DNA of 64,000 nt from Lepisosteus oculatus (lineage: Eukaryota > Chordata > Actinopteri > Semionotiformes > Lepisosteidae), in assembly GCF_040954835.1 (NCBI RefSeq), contig NC_090703.1, positions 20,101,444-20,165,443 on the forward strand, written 5' to 3'. Shown here in pieces: positions 25,401-40,400 of this stretch. The number at the start of each line of letters is the position of its first letter. Position 1 is the stretch's first letter. The position numbers and the translations under genes are program-made. The notes beneath the pieces are model-generated. The model did no database searches. It was given only the letters and a program-made list of their open reading frames with translations, and was not told the DNA's origin.

Positions 25401-28400
25401 CTGGAAGGTTGCCAGTTCATATCCTGCGGCTGGCAGAGCAAGGCCCCTAACCCCAACTGCCCCAGGGGCGCCGCATAAATGGCTGACCTTTTACTCTGAC
25501 CCCAAGCTTCTCTCCCTCTCTGTGTGTCTCATGGAGAGCAAGTTGGGGTATGCAAAAAGAAAAATAACTAATATAAGAAATTGTATATGTCCAATAAAGT
25601 GATCTTATCTCACACCAGGAAGAACCTGCCGACTCGTGCACTGTAAACCCCATGCACCGCTCACCACAGTACCTAAAGCAGACCTAGCACTTACTGGTCT
25701 CTCACCAAAACCACTGCACATTTACATGCACCAGGCAAGCCAATGGAGTTACTCTGGCACAGTTAGCCAGCGAGACCATGGCAGACTTAGGCCTGCACAG
25801 CCCCTGGGGTGCTCAGTTGTGAATCGTGCACTGCTGCTCTGAGAACCTGACATAGCCCCGACTACAAATTTTGTTTGCATAACAGTGCTCAACCTGTGCT
25901 TTTTTTTTTTAAACAAGCACCTATTAAGCCTTAATATTATACTATTTGGATCTGTTTATTTTTAGTCTTAAATTCAGAACTTACTTGTCTACTTTTCCTT
26001 CGGTGCTGTTCAGGAGGTTCATGAGCTTATTCTGAGCCTCTTCCAGCATCTCTTGTCTGAGTGCCACTAGAAAACACAGCACAGTTCTCAAGCCTTGTTT
26101 TAGACATTCACAGTATCTGAAATTCCATACAATTGAAAGATTAATAACGCGTCTTCTGAAGCTGACATTTTTTTCACAAACCTTTGCCAAAAAAAGCAAA
26201 GCTCTGGAACCGAGAGCAGTATTCCAGACATGTACCACTCAATTAGTTAACTATTTAAGGCAAATTGCAAAAAAGGGCAGCATTTCTTATTTTGATTTTA
26301 ACAACTAATATAGTATAAGACCATAAGAACTGTCTGGGAATTTAACTGTGATGTAATCTAGTAGGAAGCTGTGTTTGTCTGAGGTTGATAAAGCTGAAAC
26401 TATCGTGTGACTGAACAAGACAAATGGGGCAGGACAACTCGGGGTTCGCCAGTTTGTTAGGAGCAGAAAGTGAATTATGGCTGCTGTCAGCTGTATTAAA
26501 CACGCTGTCAGATTGTCTTGTTCATGAGATTTGTTATTCTGTGCTCACAGAGCTATTACTTTTTACATTTGGGAAAATGAGTAAATTATAAAATTAATGG
26601 CAGTTTCTGGGAACAATCCTCAGAAAGCAGCACAGCAGATACTATACTTTTGACAACGGAAAACTGTTCAAAACAAAATCTGCCTTCATAATAAGACAAA
26701 CTATATATATATAAATGCATAAAGCAAACCAACTACTGTTCAGATTGTTATTCTTTTAGTATCCTTTATATGAGCTTATCCTGACACGTATAATTCTAAA
26801 CAGGTTCACAGGTGCAGAGAAAGCAAAATCTCAAATCATTTTTTCAGGATGCCACTTTTGAGGCTGACAGAGATCTTCAGATTCTTATTGAAGGCTAAGG
26901 GTGTATAATCTTTTTCAAAGTTTCAACTACCTAACACTTACTTTTCGAACTATTTTTAACAAACACAGACTGAAACAGGCATATGTTTGGTGGGGAGCTA
27001 AGGAACATATTTTCAGGGATTACAAATACTGAAATCCATCCAATGAATCTGTATTTAGATTATCAAGATCAAATAATATGAAAGTTCAGAGTCCTGATGA
27101 TTCAGTATAGTGTTACAATTAAATCCACGCTAATATCTGGTCATCGATCTTGTCAAATGTAGCCAATTCTGATTTAATGAAAGACAAAAAAGGTGGATTA
27201 AGCATACTAAGCATTGACACTACATAGACATCAAATAGAAAGACTTCATGAAGAATGGATGCTGCCTTAAATGTCTTACATCTAAGACAGCAGTTTGTGA
27301 GAGAAGCCAGTATATCAGCCGCAACAACACAGCTGGGCAGCTTGTTTCAGACTCCCACAACCCTCAGGGTAAAGAAGTGCCTCCTTTTTCCGTTTTAAAT
27401 ACATGAAGTTTCCACGTGCGCCCTCTGGTTCATGTTTCACTTTTCATTCTGAAGAATTTCACTGGGTTGGCTTTGTCAATGCCCCTGAGGAGTCTAATGG
27501 AATTAAGTTTCTTATTTGCTCTTTAAAAAAAAGATAAGGGTCTTTTTTCCCCATCAAGCCAAGAAGCAAAACAAAGCCTAACCTTGTTTTTGTAGTTCTT
27601 CAATCTGCTCCTCTTTCAGGTCGAGCTGATCTGTCAGTCTTGAAGCTGACTCAAGGGCTGCATTGGCTTCATCGAGATTAATCTGGGTGGAAAGGAAATG
27701 GCCAAAATCCCAGAACAGTCCTATTATTTTAAGACCCCCACATCAGCTATAAAAACATTTTTCAACAACAAAACTGTTTCACAAAGCAGAACTGATAGAA
27801 AGGCAAGTGATCTGTCTGGGCTTAGTTACAGTCGTTTTGCCAAATTAACTCTAACAGAAAGGTTAGGGGGGAAAAAAATGACAAAAGATACTGTGTTTAA
27901 GTGGGAGAAAAGTTACCAGGGCTGAAGAAACCATTCTAATCCCATACCTGCATGGCAGCCAGTCTGTCTTCCAGCTTTTCTGCCTTCCTCTTCCATTCTG
28001 CCCTTTCCTTTTTGTACTTCTCTAGCTCTGCTGAATACATGGCCTTCTCCTCTGGAAAACGAATACAGGTTCACTAATACATTACTGCTATAAACTGTAT
28101 GGTCTAGGAACGAGAAAGACACCATTCTTAAATATCAGGCTTAAACATATGCAAGTGACAGATTACACAACAGAGTACATCAATTTTTGTGTGTAATCAG
28201 TTATTCCAGCAAAGATGATAAAAGTGTTATCCAAATAAAGCATACATAAAAAAAAGATATTACACAGACTGTGGCATGTTTATCTGTGAAAATTCACTTC
28301 TAATAAGGACTTTAGTGAAATGCACTTAAGTAGAACTAAACATGAATCGTAGATGAGCAATGCATATAAGCAGCATTTGGAGGATTTATTTAAAGCTCAC

Positions 28401-31400
28401 AACCCCCTAAAGACTCTGAGACTGCACAACGAGAATATCAGTCTCTTTGATAAGTAATTAACACAATATTTACACATAAACCTATGAAGTGGTTTAGCAA
28501 AAAGATCATTCTCAAATGTCAAGGGAGAAACCTGTGTAAGTTTAAATACGTACAGGGTAAACCGAACCACAGCAGATTTGACTTGCCTTGCTGAAACTGC
28601 TCTAGCACCATCTGCAGGTTGGAGAGGGAAACTGCATACTGGTTCACTTGCTCCTGTGAGGTACGGAGCTGCATCAGGGCTTCATCCCTCTGACGGGCAA
28701 CAGTGTTTAACTGCTCCTGCAAGGACTCCACCTGCAGACTAGCTTGATGGCTGCAAGGGTTAAAAAAAGAATTACAGAATCCTGCCAAAACCCAACTGTA
28801 AAATGGTAATTTCCTGAATGGGCTTTCCCTTACAAGAGGGAATGTTTTAATAATGCGCACTTGAATTTATAGTACATGCAGGACTCAGAAGGAGGCAGTT
28901 CTCAAATTCTCAGTAGGGAGAAAACTGGGGTTTGAAGCTTTAATTTATTGTAATAAAATAACACAACGCTTTGCATTTTTAGGCTTGAAGTAGATCTGTT
29001 TTGCATCAGGGATAAAGTGCAAGTGCTCCATTTCATGCTATTTCTTATGGACACTTTTGTAAAGAAAGTGAAAAAGTTTCTGTTCTCATTATATGTGCAT
29101 CTTTAAATATGTATATTATATAATATATATATTGTGGCATACAGAAAGTTTTCATTGTGCTGATTACTAGTGAAACTCAATAGTTGTGTAATGCTCCAAA
29201 ATACACGTCTTTAAATTACTGGAAAATATAAAATAGTCAATGAAATGTCTGCACCTTTTCTCCATGAAACAAAACATAGAAATATTGAGTCCATAAGCCT
29301 CTATTTTGTTTATTTTTAAGTAAAAAAATGAAAATGAGTTATCATTCTTTCCCTCTTTTGACATCTGCTTATAGAGATGGTGCGATGTGTAGCTGCTGAA
29401 ACCATGAGCAAGCAGCTAGCAGGTACCACGCCTGTAGCTTTACCTCGCACTCTCCACAGCGCTGGAAGAGGAAGCCAGTTTTTCTTCCAGGAGCACAACT
29501 TTCCTCCTCAGCTCGGCCTCGCGGTCCTCAGCCGCCACGGCCTCTCGGGTGTAGGAGTCCTCGATCTCAATCAGGTGAGTGCGCAGCCTCTCCAGCTCCT
29601 GCTTCAGGCGCTGCTCCTTGTCCTTCATGTGCTGCAGCTGAGGGCACAGTTCAGTGGGTGAAATACTGCCCCCTGAAGGACCTGTCTAAATACCCCAGCA
29701 GTGCCTTCTGACTGTTTTTGCCCATGCGAACATCAGATTATTCAAGGGTTAAAATGACTATTTTAGTGTCAACTCTCACATACGGATTCAATTTAACTCT
29801 TGAATGTATTAAGGGACAAAGGCATTGGGAAGGAATGTATAGCGTTTGCCAAGTCGTACATGCCCGAATCACTGTTTGGGATATAAGAAATCCTTCGAAT
29901 GAGACCTAAAACCGAGGTCCTGACTCTCTGTGGTCATTAAAAATCCCAGGGTGTTTCTCGAAAAGAGTAGGGGTGTAACCCCGCGTCCTGGCCAAATTTC
30001 TCCATTGGCCTTTACCAATCATGGCCTTCTAATAATCCCCATCTATGAATTGGTTACATTACTCTGCTCTCCTCCCCACTGATAGCTGATGTGTGGTGAG
30101 TGTTCTGGCGCACTATGGCTGCCGTCGCATCATCCAGGTGGATGCTGCACATTGGTTGTGGTGGAGGGGAGTCCCCATTTACCTGTAAAGCGCTTTGAGT
30201 GGAGTGTCCAGAAAAAGCGCTATATAAGTGTAAGCAATTATTAATTATTATTATTATTATTATTATAAGCACAGAATTTGGGTCTTGGGTTTATTTTGAT
30301 TGATCATCATTAAAAACTATTTCCATATTGCTAACAGAACCTGGAAATGTAAATTCTTCTTCATGACAGTGGTTGCAATTTAGCTACTCAAACTGACTTC
30401 TTAATCAGTATTGTAATATAAGGAGGAATGTGCAGGAAATATTTGAGTACCTTAAATATTAAAACAAAACATGAACAGCCACACATTTTACTTCTGTCAC
30501 AGTACCAGAGAGATGGATAATAAATATTTTAGGCTTTTTCAGGAAGGAGTTTCTACTCCAATTTACACCATCTGGGTCCATTTACAAATAAATTATGCAT
30601 CAGTCTTACCTCATTCTGTAAAGCACTAGTTTCCATCTGTTTCTGTTTCAGGGCTAACATCACTTGGTCTCTCTCCTGTTGAAATTTCACAGCTTTCTCT
30701 TGCATTGACTTGACTTCATTCAACAACTGGTTTAGTTCCCCTGACTTTCCCTGTTAGAAACACAATATGTGGGATTAAACCCAGATTTTGTGGTTACGCA
30801 AAACTAAAGGGAAAATTTGCAACGGGCAAAAACTGCAGTATCCAGATGTGCAAAGTTTATAGACTTATCTAAGAACACTTGTGGCAGTAATTTCTGCCAA
30901 GGATGCCTCTATCAAATATTGACTCAGGGAATAAACACTTATGCAGTTATTTTATTTCTAATTAATTTAGGAGGACATTATAGTGTTTCAATGGCAACAA
31001 TCTCAATTAAATACATAATTTCATTATTTTAACAATAAAATGTAAAAATTCCAAGAGGGTGAAAATTTTTGATAACCACTGTACATCACATCATAAAATG
31101 CAGATTTGTTGTTTTGCACTGTGCTCAAGTCTGTAGAAAACAGTGTTTTCAGCAGATGTAGCAAAAATATTTTAGAGATTCTTTAAGGTTCAGTTTGAAT
31201 ACTATAAAGTGAAATTAAGTTCTCATGTATCCACATAACAACATGGACCTACCTGCTCTCTTTCCTTAAGCATTTTCTCCAGTGCAGATGCTTTCTCCTT
31301 CATAGAATTCGATTCAAACTCCTTCTCTCTCAACATCATGGAAAACTGCATGTTAGTCTCCTGCAAAGCTCTGAATTCTGTCTCCTTCTCTCTGGACTTT

Positions 31401-34400
31401 GCTATTATTTGCTCGTTCTCATCTTTCAGTTTCCGAATGTCCATTTCTAAAATCAGAGTTCTCTCTTTAAGGTTGGTCACTGCCTGCTTCAACACTTCAT
31501 TGTCGTTTTCTTTGTTTCTCAGGCTCTCACTCACAGAGCTTAGCTGGTCCCCTTTGGATTTAATCAAGAGGTCCTTTTCTCTGAGAGACGTCTGCAGGGC
31601 CCCCAACTTGTCCTTGGCCTGCCTGATCTCTGCTGCTGCTTCTTCGTGTCCCCTCTGCTCGCTCTCAGAGGCCGAAGCTATAGAATTGGACAATCGGTGG
31701 TTATTTTCTTGGAGAGTCCTTATAACAGTTTCCTTCTCCTGTAGGATTTTTTGTAGATGTTCCTGCTCCCTTTGCAATCTTTTCACTGTATCTTCCTGCT
31801 CCAGTGGTGTTGTGACTTTACAGGCCGCTTCACTCACACTAGGAGTGCCCGAATCAGGACTGCTTGCGACCAGGTCAAGTTTTCCTAGCAGCACATCCTT
31901 AGTGTTGCTCAGCTGGCAGATGGTTTGCTGAACCTGAGCAAGTTCCTGACTCAGGTTCCCTAGCTTCTTTTCCTTCTGCTCGTAACCCTGGATCAACCTA
32001 TTGTAGTCGACTGAAAGTTTGGAGTTACAATCGCTATCAGCCGAGATCTGGCTTTGCAATTTTATAAGCTCCTCTTGCAGCTGTGCAGATTCATGCTGCA
32101 TGTTCTTGACGGTAGTGATGACCTGCTGCTTCCACTCCTCCATCTTTTTGACTTGCTGTTTTAAGGTATCCCTCTCCTGAAGAAGCTCTTCAAACTGATT
32201 GCTACTCACACCACTTGATTGGGCCTCAGACCCGGAGTTTGAGGTCTGGAGGACAGTCAGCAGTGTTTGGCACTTTTGTGTCAACGCATCTATCTCAATG
32301 TCCTTCTCCCTGATAATCCTGGAGAGGTTCTGGATTGTCTCTCGTACCATTTCTTGGCTCCCAGTGTCGCTCATATTGGACAACCTCTGATTTTCTTCTT
32401 GAAGCTTCAGGAGAGCAGCTTCTTTGGCTGCGACAATATCCATGATTCTATGGTAGTCCGACTTCAACTGGCTGTTCTCTCGCGTCTTTTCGTTTAGCAC
32501 TGCCAACACTTGTTCTCTTTCCACCGCATAAGCTTGAAGTTGCTGCTGGAGGTACATGATGTCCTGCATGTGTGATCCAGCAGACACCCTTGCATGAAGA
32601 GCTTGTATCTCCAGATCCTTCTGCTGGACGATCTGGGAGAGTTTGCCCACTTCGTCTTTGGAAACGACCAGCTGATCCAGCTGTTTGGTCAATGACACAT
32701 TCTTCTCATTGAGAAGGTTAATCTCTATCTCTTTTTCTTTGATCCCCTTAACCAATCTTTCTATTTCCACTTTGGAGAAATCATGCTTCTCATTCCCATT
32801 CTCAACATTCATTGACTGAGTTTTATCTTCTTGCAAAATATTAGAGGAATCGGTGTTGATCACCTGTGTTTCCCTCTGTTGCTTCAATTGATCAATAGAT
32901 TCCTGAAGGTGAACAATCTCTTGGTCTTTCTCAGAAATCAGTTTTTCATAATTCAAAGTCAATTGCTCATGCCGCATTTTGGCCTGATTTAATTCATTTT
33001 GTTGCATCTGAATAGACTGCTGAGATTGCAGAAGGCTTCCTTTTTGTTCCTCCATTACTTTCTTAAGAGCCAAAATCTCTTCTTCCAAGTGGTTATTTTT
33101 GCTTTTTAGCTGTGTGATCTCAGTTTCCAGTTCTGTAATTATATCCAAAGTTTTAGGCTCAGCAATAGGTTGAGGTCTGCTTTGCTGGTCCCTCAACCGG
33201 TCAATTTCTTCTTTGAGATGACTATTTTCTTCCTTCATCACACCAAGCTGCTTTTCTTTCTCGTCAAGTAAGTGCTTAATCATGTCCCCTTCTTTGGCTG
33301 CCCTGTCACATTTTTCAAGCTCCTCCTGTGTTTCGCCTACCCTTTCCTTGAGCTTCTCTATAAATGCTTCTTTCTCTTTGATCACCTCTGTCAGCTGTTT
33401 CTGCCCACATAAACTCGTTGATAGTATCTCACTGGTTTGTTGGTGATCGGCTGCCATTTGTTCGATCTCTCGTTTCAGGTCCGAAATTTCACAGTCCTTC
33501 TCCTGATTCAGCTTAACCATGCGCTCATGCTCAGTCTGCAAAGCTGTGGCATCCATGCTCCGGGCCTTTGTAAGCTCCATAATAGTCTGCTGGTATTGCC
33601 GGGCCTGTTCTGCTAACCTGTTTTCAGCTTGGTTAAGCTCAGCTTCCAGCTGCCTCTTTTCTAGCCTTAAAGCTTCTACTTTCGTATCTCTCTCCAAGGA
33701 GGCCTTTTTTAAAGCTGCCTGGAGATCCTGAACCTGGCGACTCAATCCTTCGTGCTTCACTGTTGCCTCCGTATGCGCCACTTTAAGCTTTTTATTTTCC
33801 ATTTTAAGTTCATAATTTGCAGATGAAACCTTTTCCAGCAAACCTTTGTTTTCGGACATTTCCTGCTTCAGTTCTGACATCTCCTTTTCCTTTTGCTGTA
33901 GCAGCTGTTCCTGCTGCTCGTCACGAACGGCACTCTTGCTCGACCCGGCAAGCTCCGACCTGGCCGCGGAAAGTTGCTCCTCTGTTTCCTGCAGCTGTTT
34001 CTTCAGCTCCGAGTTTTCCTTCCGAAGGTGGGAGCTGTCCTCCTGCAGCTTCTTCAGCTTATCCTTCAGGTCCCCGACGGTGCTCTCCAGCTGCTGCCTG
34101 ACCATGTGCATGTCATTGAGAGCAAAGGCGCTCTGGCTCAGTTTCTCTCTCTGCTGCTCCAGCTCCTGCTGCATCGCTGCCTGGTCCTTCTGCTGCTTTC
34201 TTGAGCTCTCCAGTTCAGACTGCAGACGGCAAATAGAAGCATCTGCATCTTTACGCTGCTGGGCCAGCTGATCCTTGAGTGAAATCAGGTGCTACAAAAT
34301 AAGAAGAAATCATTATTGTGACTTACCTACATAAAACAATTTATCTCCCCTTAGATCCTAGTTGATGCAAGTGATTCATACCCCTGATACTGCAGTTGTG

Positions 34401-37400
34401 AATGTTTTTTTATCTAGGGATGTTATTCCTTAATCTGTAGCATAACACGAAGGATGATGAACTATAACTGACCATATTGGCTTCCTGATTCTGCCTGTCC
34501 AGCTCCTCCACTTCTGCTGCCAGCCTGTCCTTCTCCATGGCACCCTCTGTAAAGGCCAGTTCCTTTTCTTGCAACTCGCTTCTCAGTTCTTCCACCTCTA
34601 GCAGGACGGCATCCAGCTCCTCGTTTTTTCTGGTACCATTCTCCTGCATTTCTTGAGATTTCAGCCTTTCAAGAAGCTCAAGCTGAAAAATAGGGCAAAA
34701 GTATCACAACTGAACAGTAACATGATACATACATGCAACAGAAATGAGAGTGATAAAGTAGTTAAGCCTTTCAGTGCTCAGCTCATAGTGAATCCTTTTC
34801 CCAACAAACGACCCAAACTATTCATAATAGGTGCTGTTGTTAAGCAATGAAATTGTGTATCCCAATACCAATTTTGAAGCTCAACAAGGAAACACTGACT
34901 TCAAGTCACAAAAAATGCAGATGTATCCCGGACAGAACACTGCAGGAAATGGTTTATAGTCCGCCAAGAAAAATGTGCATTTTGCTGCACCAATTTTGGA
35001 TGATTCTGAGAAGAGAGTCTCAATGGAATTCTGCTGTGGTTTTTCATTAGCTATAGATACAGCCTGATGGCTGCTGCTGCACACCACAAACTGTCAACCA
35101 CTACAACGTGGAGCACTGATGGAGGGCTGTACTCTCACCTCCTGCCCCGCCTTACTTCCACATGTACACCAGCATATATCCAACTCCAAGAGTGTAGCAG
35201 ATCCCAGCAATAACCAAAGGTCATTTCTGATTTATACAAACAGGGACAGATTCTGCAGTAGATCAATAATTCTCCTGAGTAGCATGGATTTCTTACGTTT
35301 TTCAAGGACAAACTACCTAAACACACAAACCAGATGGGCAGAATACCCTCTTCACTGTAACCCATGTTCTGTTCATGCTGGAAATACAAGTATAGTATCA
35401 TTCTGCATTTAAATCATTCATTTTACCTCAGTATTTGGCCACCTAATTTAAAAATTGGCACAGAACAAACAGGATGGAAAAAAATATAATTCAATCCAAG
35501 ATTCACTAATAATGTTTATATAATTTAAGAATTGCTAGATTAAGATATTTAAGAAGAATGGATAGAAACAAATATAGCCACTGGCTGAGACGGAACTGTT
35601 CTTGACTTCTACCAACCTTCTGTTGCTCCAGCTCCTCCTTCTCTTTCCTCATGGACTCAATTATAGTATTGAGTTCTAGAATGTCTGCGTGTTCTACTTC
35701 TGCTTGGGACTCAGTCTGGTAAAACAAAAAAAAAAGCTTTCACAGTCATGCTCAAGTAGAGCAGTTAAAGGAAAATTGTACTTGCCCGTAAACACAATAA
35801 GGGCAAGAGTTGGGGACTGGCATTCTTAAATGCCGACTCAGAATCAAGCTAAATCAAAATGACTTTTCATGCACTGTCACATTTCATTGTCCTGCTATTT
35901 TTTAAGAAATATTTTAATTTAATCTCTCTTCCTCTCAAAATATCAGTGCATTGTGTTTTTCTCTGATTTCTTCCTAGAAGCTTTCTGCAGTTGGTTATTC
36001 TAGCATAATATATAAATGTACAAAATGCATCACACTGCTATTTTTCTCCCAGGGTTGGAAATTAACTTTCTGTGGTGTTAACCACTTAGGACAGCAGGCA
36101 GGTGATCTAGTGGACCACTGGAGATTTTAATGGCATATTTTTCTAAAAGAATAATTACAATAAATCCAGTACATGAAAAATTGTAAACACAAATTGGGAT
36201 GATTCTCATTTAGCAAAATAGAATATAAATTACATTATAAAACATAAGCATCAAGTTATAAAATATAAAAAAACAACCAATTATAATTTAAACAAACACT
36301 ATCTCGAACATTTAACAATACAAAGAAATGCAGACAGCACAAATTACTCTTAACATTTCATTATATAGCCTGCAAATGCCTCAATTACATATTATCAAAT
36401 TGTCAACATACCGCACTGAGACTGTTCAGCCTTGATATCTCCTTTTCTGCTGCTGCAATCGAGAGAAGAATAATTAAATCGTATCAGCTGTCATAACTCA
36501 ACAGTTTAGCAAAAATGCTTTCGAATTACAACAGTGCAAGTTGTTAAAAACATTGTGCAACATCTTTCTGGATCAAATCTAGAAGACAAGAGTTACCTGA
36601 CAGAGCTTTCTTCAATCCAGTGATCTCATTCTCAAGGTGTGATTTATGCATAGCTTTCTCTTCCTGTTCTGTAACTCTAGTCTGAAGTTCTTCAACAGAG
36701 TTCTGCAGTCTTCGATAATTTTGCATCAGCTGGTTGTTCTCTGCTTCGGCAAGTTCCTTTTCCTGCAACAGTGCAGTCTGCTTCTTCCCTGAGGCAGCGA
36801 GACTCTCTGCCATACTCTTCAGCTTCTTCTCCTGCTCTTGTGCACTCTCCTCCAGGGCTTGGATTGTCCTCTGCAGCTCCAACACTTGGGAATGCTCCTG
36901 GGTTCCCGTGCTGGATCCACCTGAAACAAAACACAACGTATAAAACACTGATGATCAGAAATACAAAAATGTATCTACATATATGAATTCAGTCCAATTT
37001 CAAGTTTGACATTTCAGATAAAAACATATCTGTCTCAATACACAATGGTGTAAAGTTTTAGAAATAACCCTCTGGCTTGCTTTGCAAATTTCCAATATTT
37101 TCAGAAAAGGTTTGAAAGTTAGAACTTCAAAGCTCCTCTATTGTCATACAAGCTTTTCATTTTCCGTTAAGATCAGTAAGGTCACCTGCTAGCACAGAAC
37201 ACGCATGCTGCGTCTATGAAAATGTACCTCACCTACATTCGACCTGAGACACACCTCTCTGGAGGTAACCAAATTACGTCTTTTTTTTCCTCTTATTGCT
37301 CAACAGATGCAAATCATAGCTGTTTGTGACAGTCATGGCAGCCAGCTTAAAACTACAACATCTGATTCCGGAAAGTAACAAAAGAGACTGATCATAACAT

Positions 37401-40400
37401 TTTCATTCATGGTTTACATTGAGATATCAATGCCTGATGTCACCTTAGTAATAATCAGGCTTAAGTTTAAACATCGTAAACAGGATATTTACGATCTTAT
37501 CTTCTAGGATCAGCTACAGTATGTATTCATAGAGTCTCAGATCGGCGCCCGACGCTTGTGATGATGTCCAATTAGCTGTAGAAAGTAGGAGATGTCTCAC
37601 ACCTGCTTGCAGCTGCTCTTCAAGCTCCTCAATTCTCTCCTCATACTCCGCCAGCTCCTCCCTATGTCGACGCGTGATCTCTGCCGTTTTCTGTCTGTGC
37701 GCGTCCTGCAGTACAGAGAGCTCGTGCTGATGTTCATCAATGTCCCGGCTCATAGTCTCCTTCAGCTCCTGGGATGGGGGGGGAGGGAATGGGGAAAGAG
37801 ACATCCTGAACTACACAGGGTAAAGATAAGCGCCACAGAAAAGACAAAAATGATTCCCAACTTGTTCCCTCTGCATCACAGGTCAAAACCAAAGCAAACA
37901 ACTGCAGAATCATCCATAGCTCATGGCAAACAAAACCCAAGAGCATGCTGAATAGTAAGTGAAGAACCTGGACCGTAAATTTATCTTTTAAAAAAAACAG
38001 GATTATTTTTTTCTAACATTTTAACACTAATATAATAAAAAGTATTCTGAGATCTGTTCACCATCAAACATACTGCATAAAACCTGATGCACTGGGCTCT
38101 TTAAAATATAAGAATGCAAAGCAGAAGTAAGAAGAATAACACTCCTGTTTCTCTTACCTTAATAGTTCTTTGGAGTGCCTGCACATCACTCTGGTCAGTA
38201 CTGACTGCTCCCTGAGTCTTAGAAGTCTTTAAAAATAAAGATTGGTACAAATCACAGACTGAGCACCTTTGCCACGTGACCAGCAAACATCATACTGTAG
38301 GTCCCGGGGCACGATCTAAGAATCCGACAGAATCGCCTCCTATGAGCAAACATAACTCCTTTTAGTATATAAACCTAAAAAAACATACTGCTTAGTAGGG
38401 CAGGGTGATATACCAAAAATTTACCGCTACCAACGTTAAGAATCTCTCGCCGACCTAATTTTGCTGATGCTGGTATGTTTGGTCAAAGCTTTCCTCACAG
38501 TGTGCTTTTATGACCAGTCCCCTTAGAAACTACAACAGCCAGCCATCACATCCAGTCATATGCTTCTGTCTCGTCCAACCTTCCTTCTTCATTCCTAATA
38601 CAAAGAAGCGTGCCAGGCATGAGACAACACGAGCGCTTATGCTGAACCCCAGTCAGACAGGAATGACTCAAGTACAAATGAAGACGGGCTGGTATCTAAA
38701 AAAGATGCAGTGTCGATCATTTGGTCATATTTTGGTTTCAGCAAACAGGATACTGAACAAAGAGAAGTCAGATGTAAAATCTGTCGGAAAACTGTTTGTG
38801 TGCCCAAACGTAACACGAGCAACTCATTTCATCACTTGAAATACAACCATGTCGTGGAATATGAAGAGTGCAAAAAAAAAGACCGACACATGCACTCATG
38901 GCCGAAGTGATTCCCCCAAACAGCTGTCTCTAACACAAGATGAGGTGTGTGCAGCTTTAATAGTTTTGCATATTTAAAACATGATCTTTCAGCGTATCAT
39001 GTAATCATATAATTTCAAGGGTTTTAAAAAAATTATAGTTAATTTATCGTTATCGAGGTAAATGTGTGAAATTATCGTGATACTGATTTGAGGTCATATC
39101 GCCCAGCCCTACTGCTTAGTAAACATCCCTCAGTTCACAACTTCTGAATTCAGTTTCCAAGTTTCCAAAGCATTTTCAACGAGTTATGAAAAAAGCGCCT
39201 GTGCAAAGTGTTTGAGAGCACTTCCCTTAAGTAATTTAGTCAACAGCGTGGCAAAGTAGGAAGAATTTAGAATACAGCCAGCGTGTCCTTGAGAGGTGGG
39301 AAGAAACTAGAGAACAGGAAAACATGTAGACTCCACCCTGAACTTAACCCAGGAGCCTTGAACTGTGAGGCCACAGTTCTTAACCATGTCACCGCTCTGA
39401 AAAAAGGGACCATTTCAAATAGTGACCTGTGATAGATGCTTCCAGTGAGAAACCTCTGATTCAAGTCGAGACACTTCATTGGACAGCCTATTGATCTCTT
39501 GCTGAGACCAGATGACATCTCCAAAGTCCATCTCGTCCCCCTGGAAGCCTGGGTGAGGCCCTGGGGTTGGGAGGAAGGAGGCTGTTGTGCTGGTGGGCAG
39601 GACAGCTGGTTCTGTGGGCTGTGCAGCCATCTGGAGCTTCTGCACTTCATCCTGAAGGCTATTCTGCCTGGCTTTCAGATGGCTGATCTCCACCTGAAAT
39701 ATGAATTTCATTACAAAACCGCACAGTTTTAAAATACTGTACAGATGCCAAATTCAGAGAGATATTCAACGTAATGTGGCTTGAAGAATCCATGTCCATA
39801 AAGTGAAGCCAACAGCTGTCTTGATAGCAAAAGTCCAAGTGTGAAGACACTGCTGTGACTGCAGCTATCCACCATACCTCCTTCTGCTGCAGCAGAGATC
39901 GGTATTGGGATGACTGCTGTTTTATCTGAATCTCTGCAGCCTCATGCTTCTCTTCGAGTTCCAAGTGAATCTTCCTCAACCGTTCATACTGGAAAACAAA
40001 TAGGACGAGCAATGAGTGTTTTTCAAGTCCTTGCTGTGGCTTCCTACAAAAGTTTAGTCTTGACTTCAAAATCGTCTTGCTTAACTAAAGGGCTCTATAT
40101 GGGATGGCACCTCAGTATCTGACTTACCACTATCCTACTCCTCACATTGCAACCTGGGTTTATCTAATTCTGATCTCCTGTTTGTCCCCCAAGACCATTT
40201 ACATGCTATGGGTGATAGGGCCTTCTCTTGTTATGCCCCAGAGGTCTGGAATTCTAAGGATATCAGAGTCACCTTCCCTGGGCTCTTTCAAGTCTAGACT
40301 TAAAATCTTCTTCTTTAGAAGGGATTTTATTTAACTGCATCTGCGTCTGCCTCTGTGCTTTCCTACTGTATTATAATTGTGTAATTCTACCATCTCCTCT

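Noticed and set aside
31338..34271. Several long plus-strand open frames opposite the large TRIP11 exon
   Set aside because: Leu/Ser/Cys/Phe-rich antisense readings of Glu/Lys/Gln-rich coiled-coil codons; no independent gene evidence.
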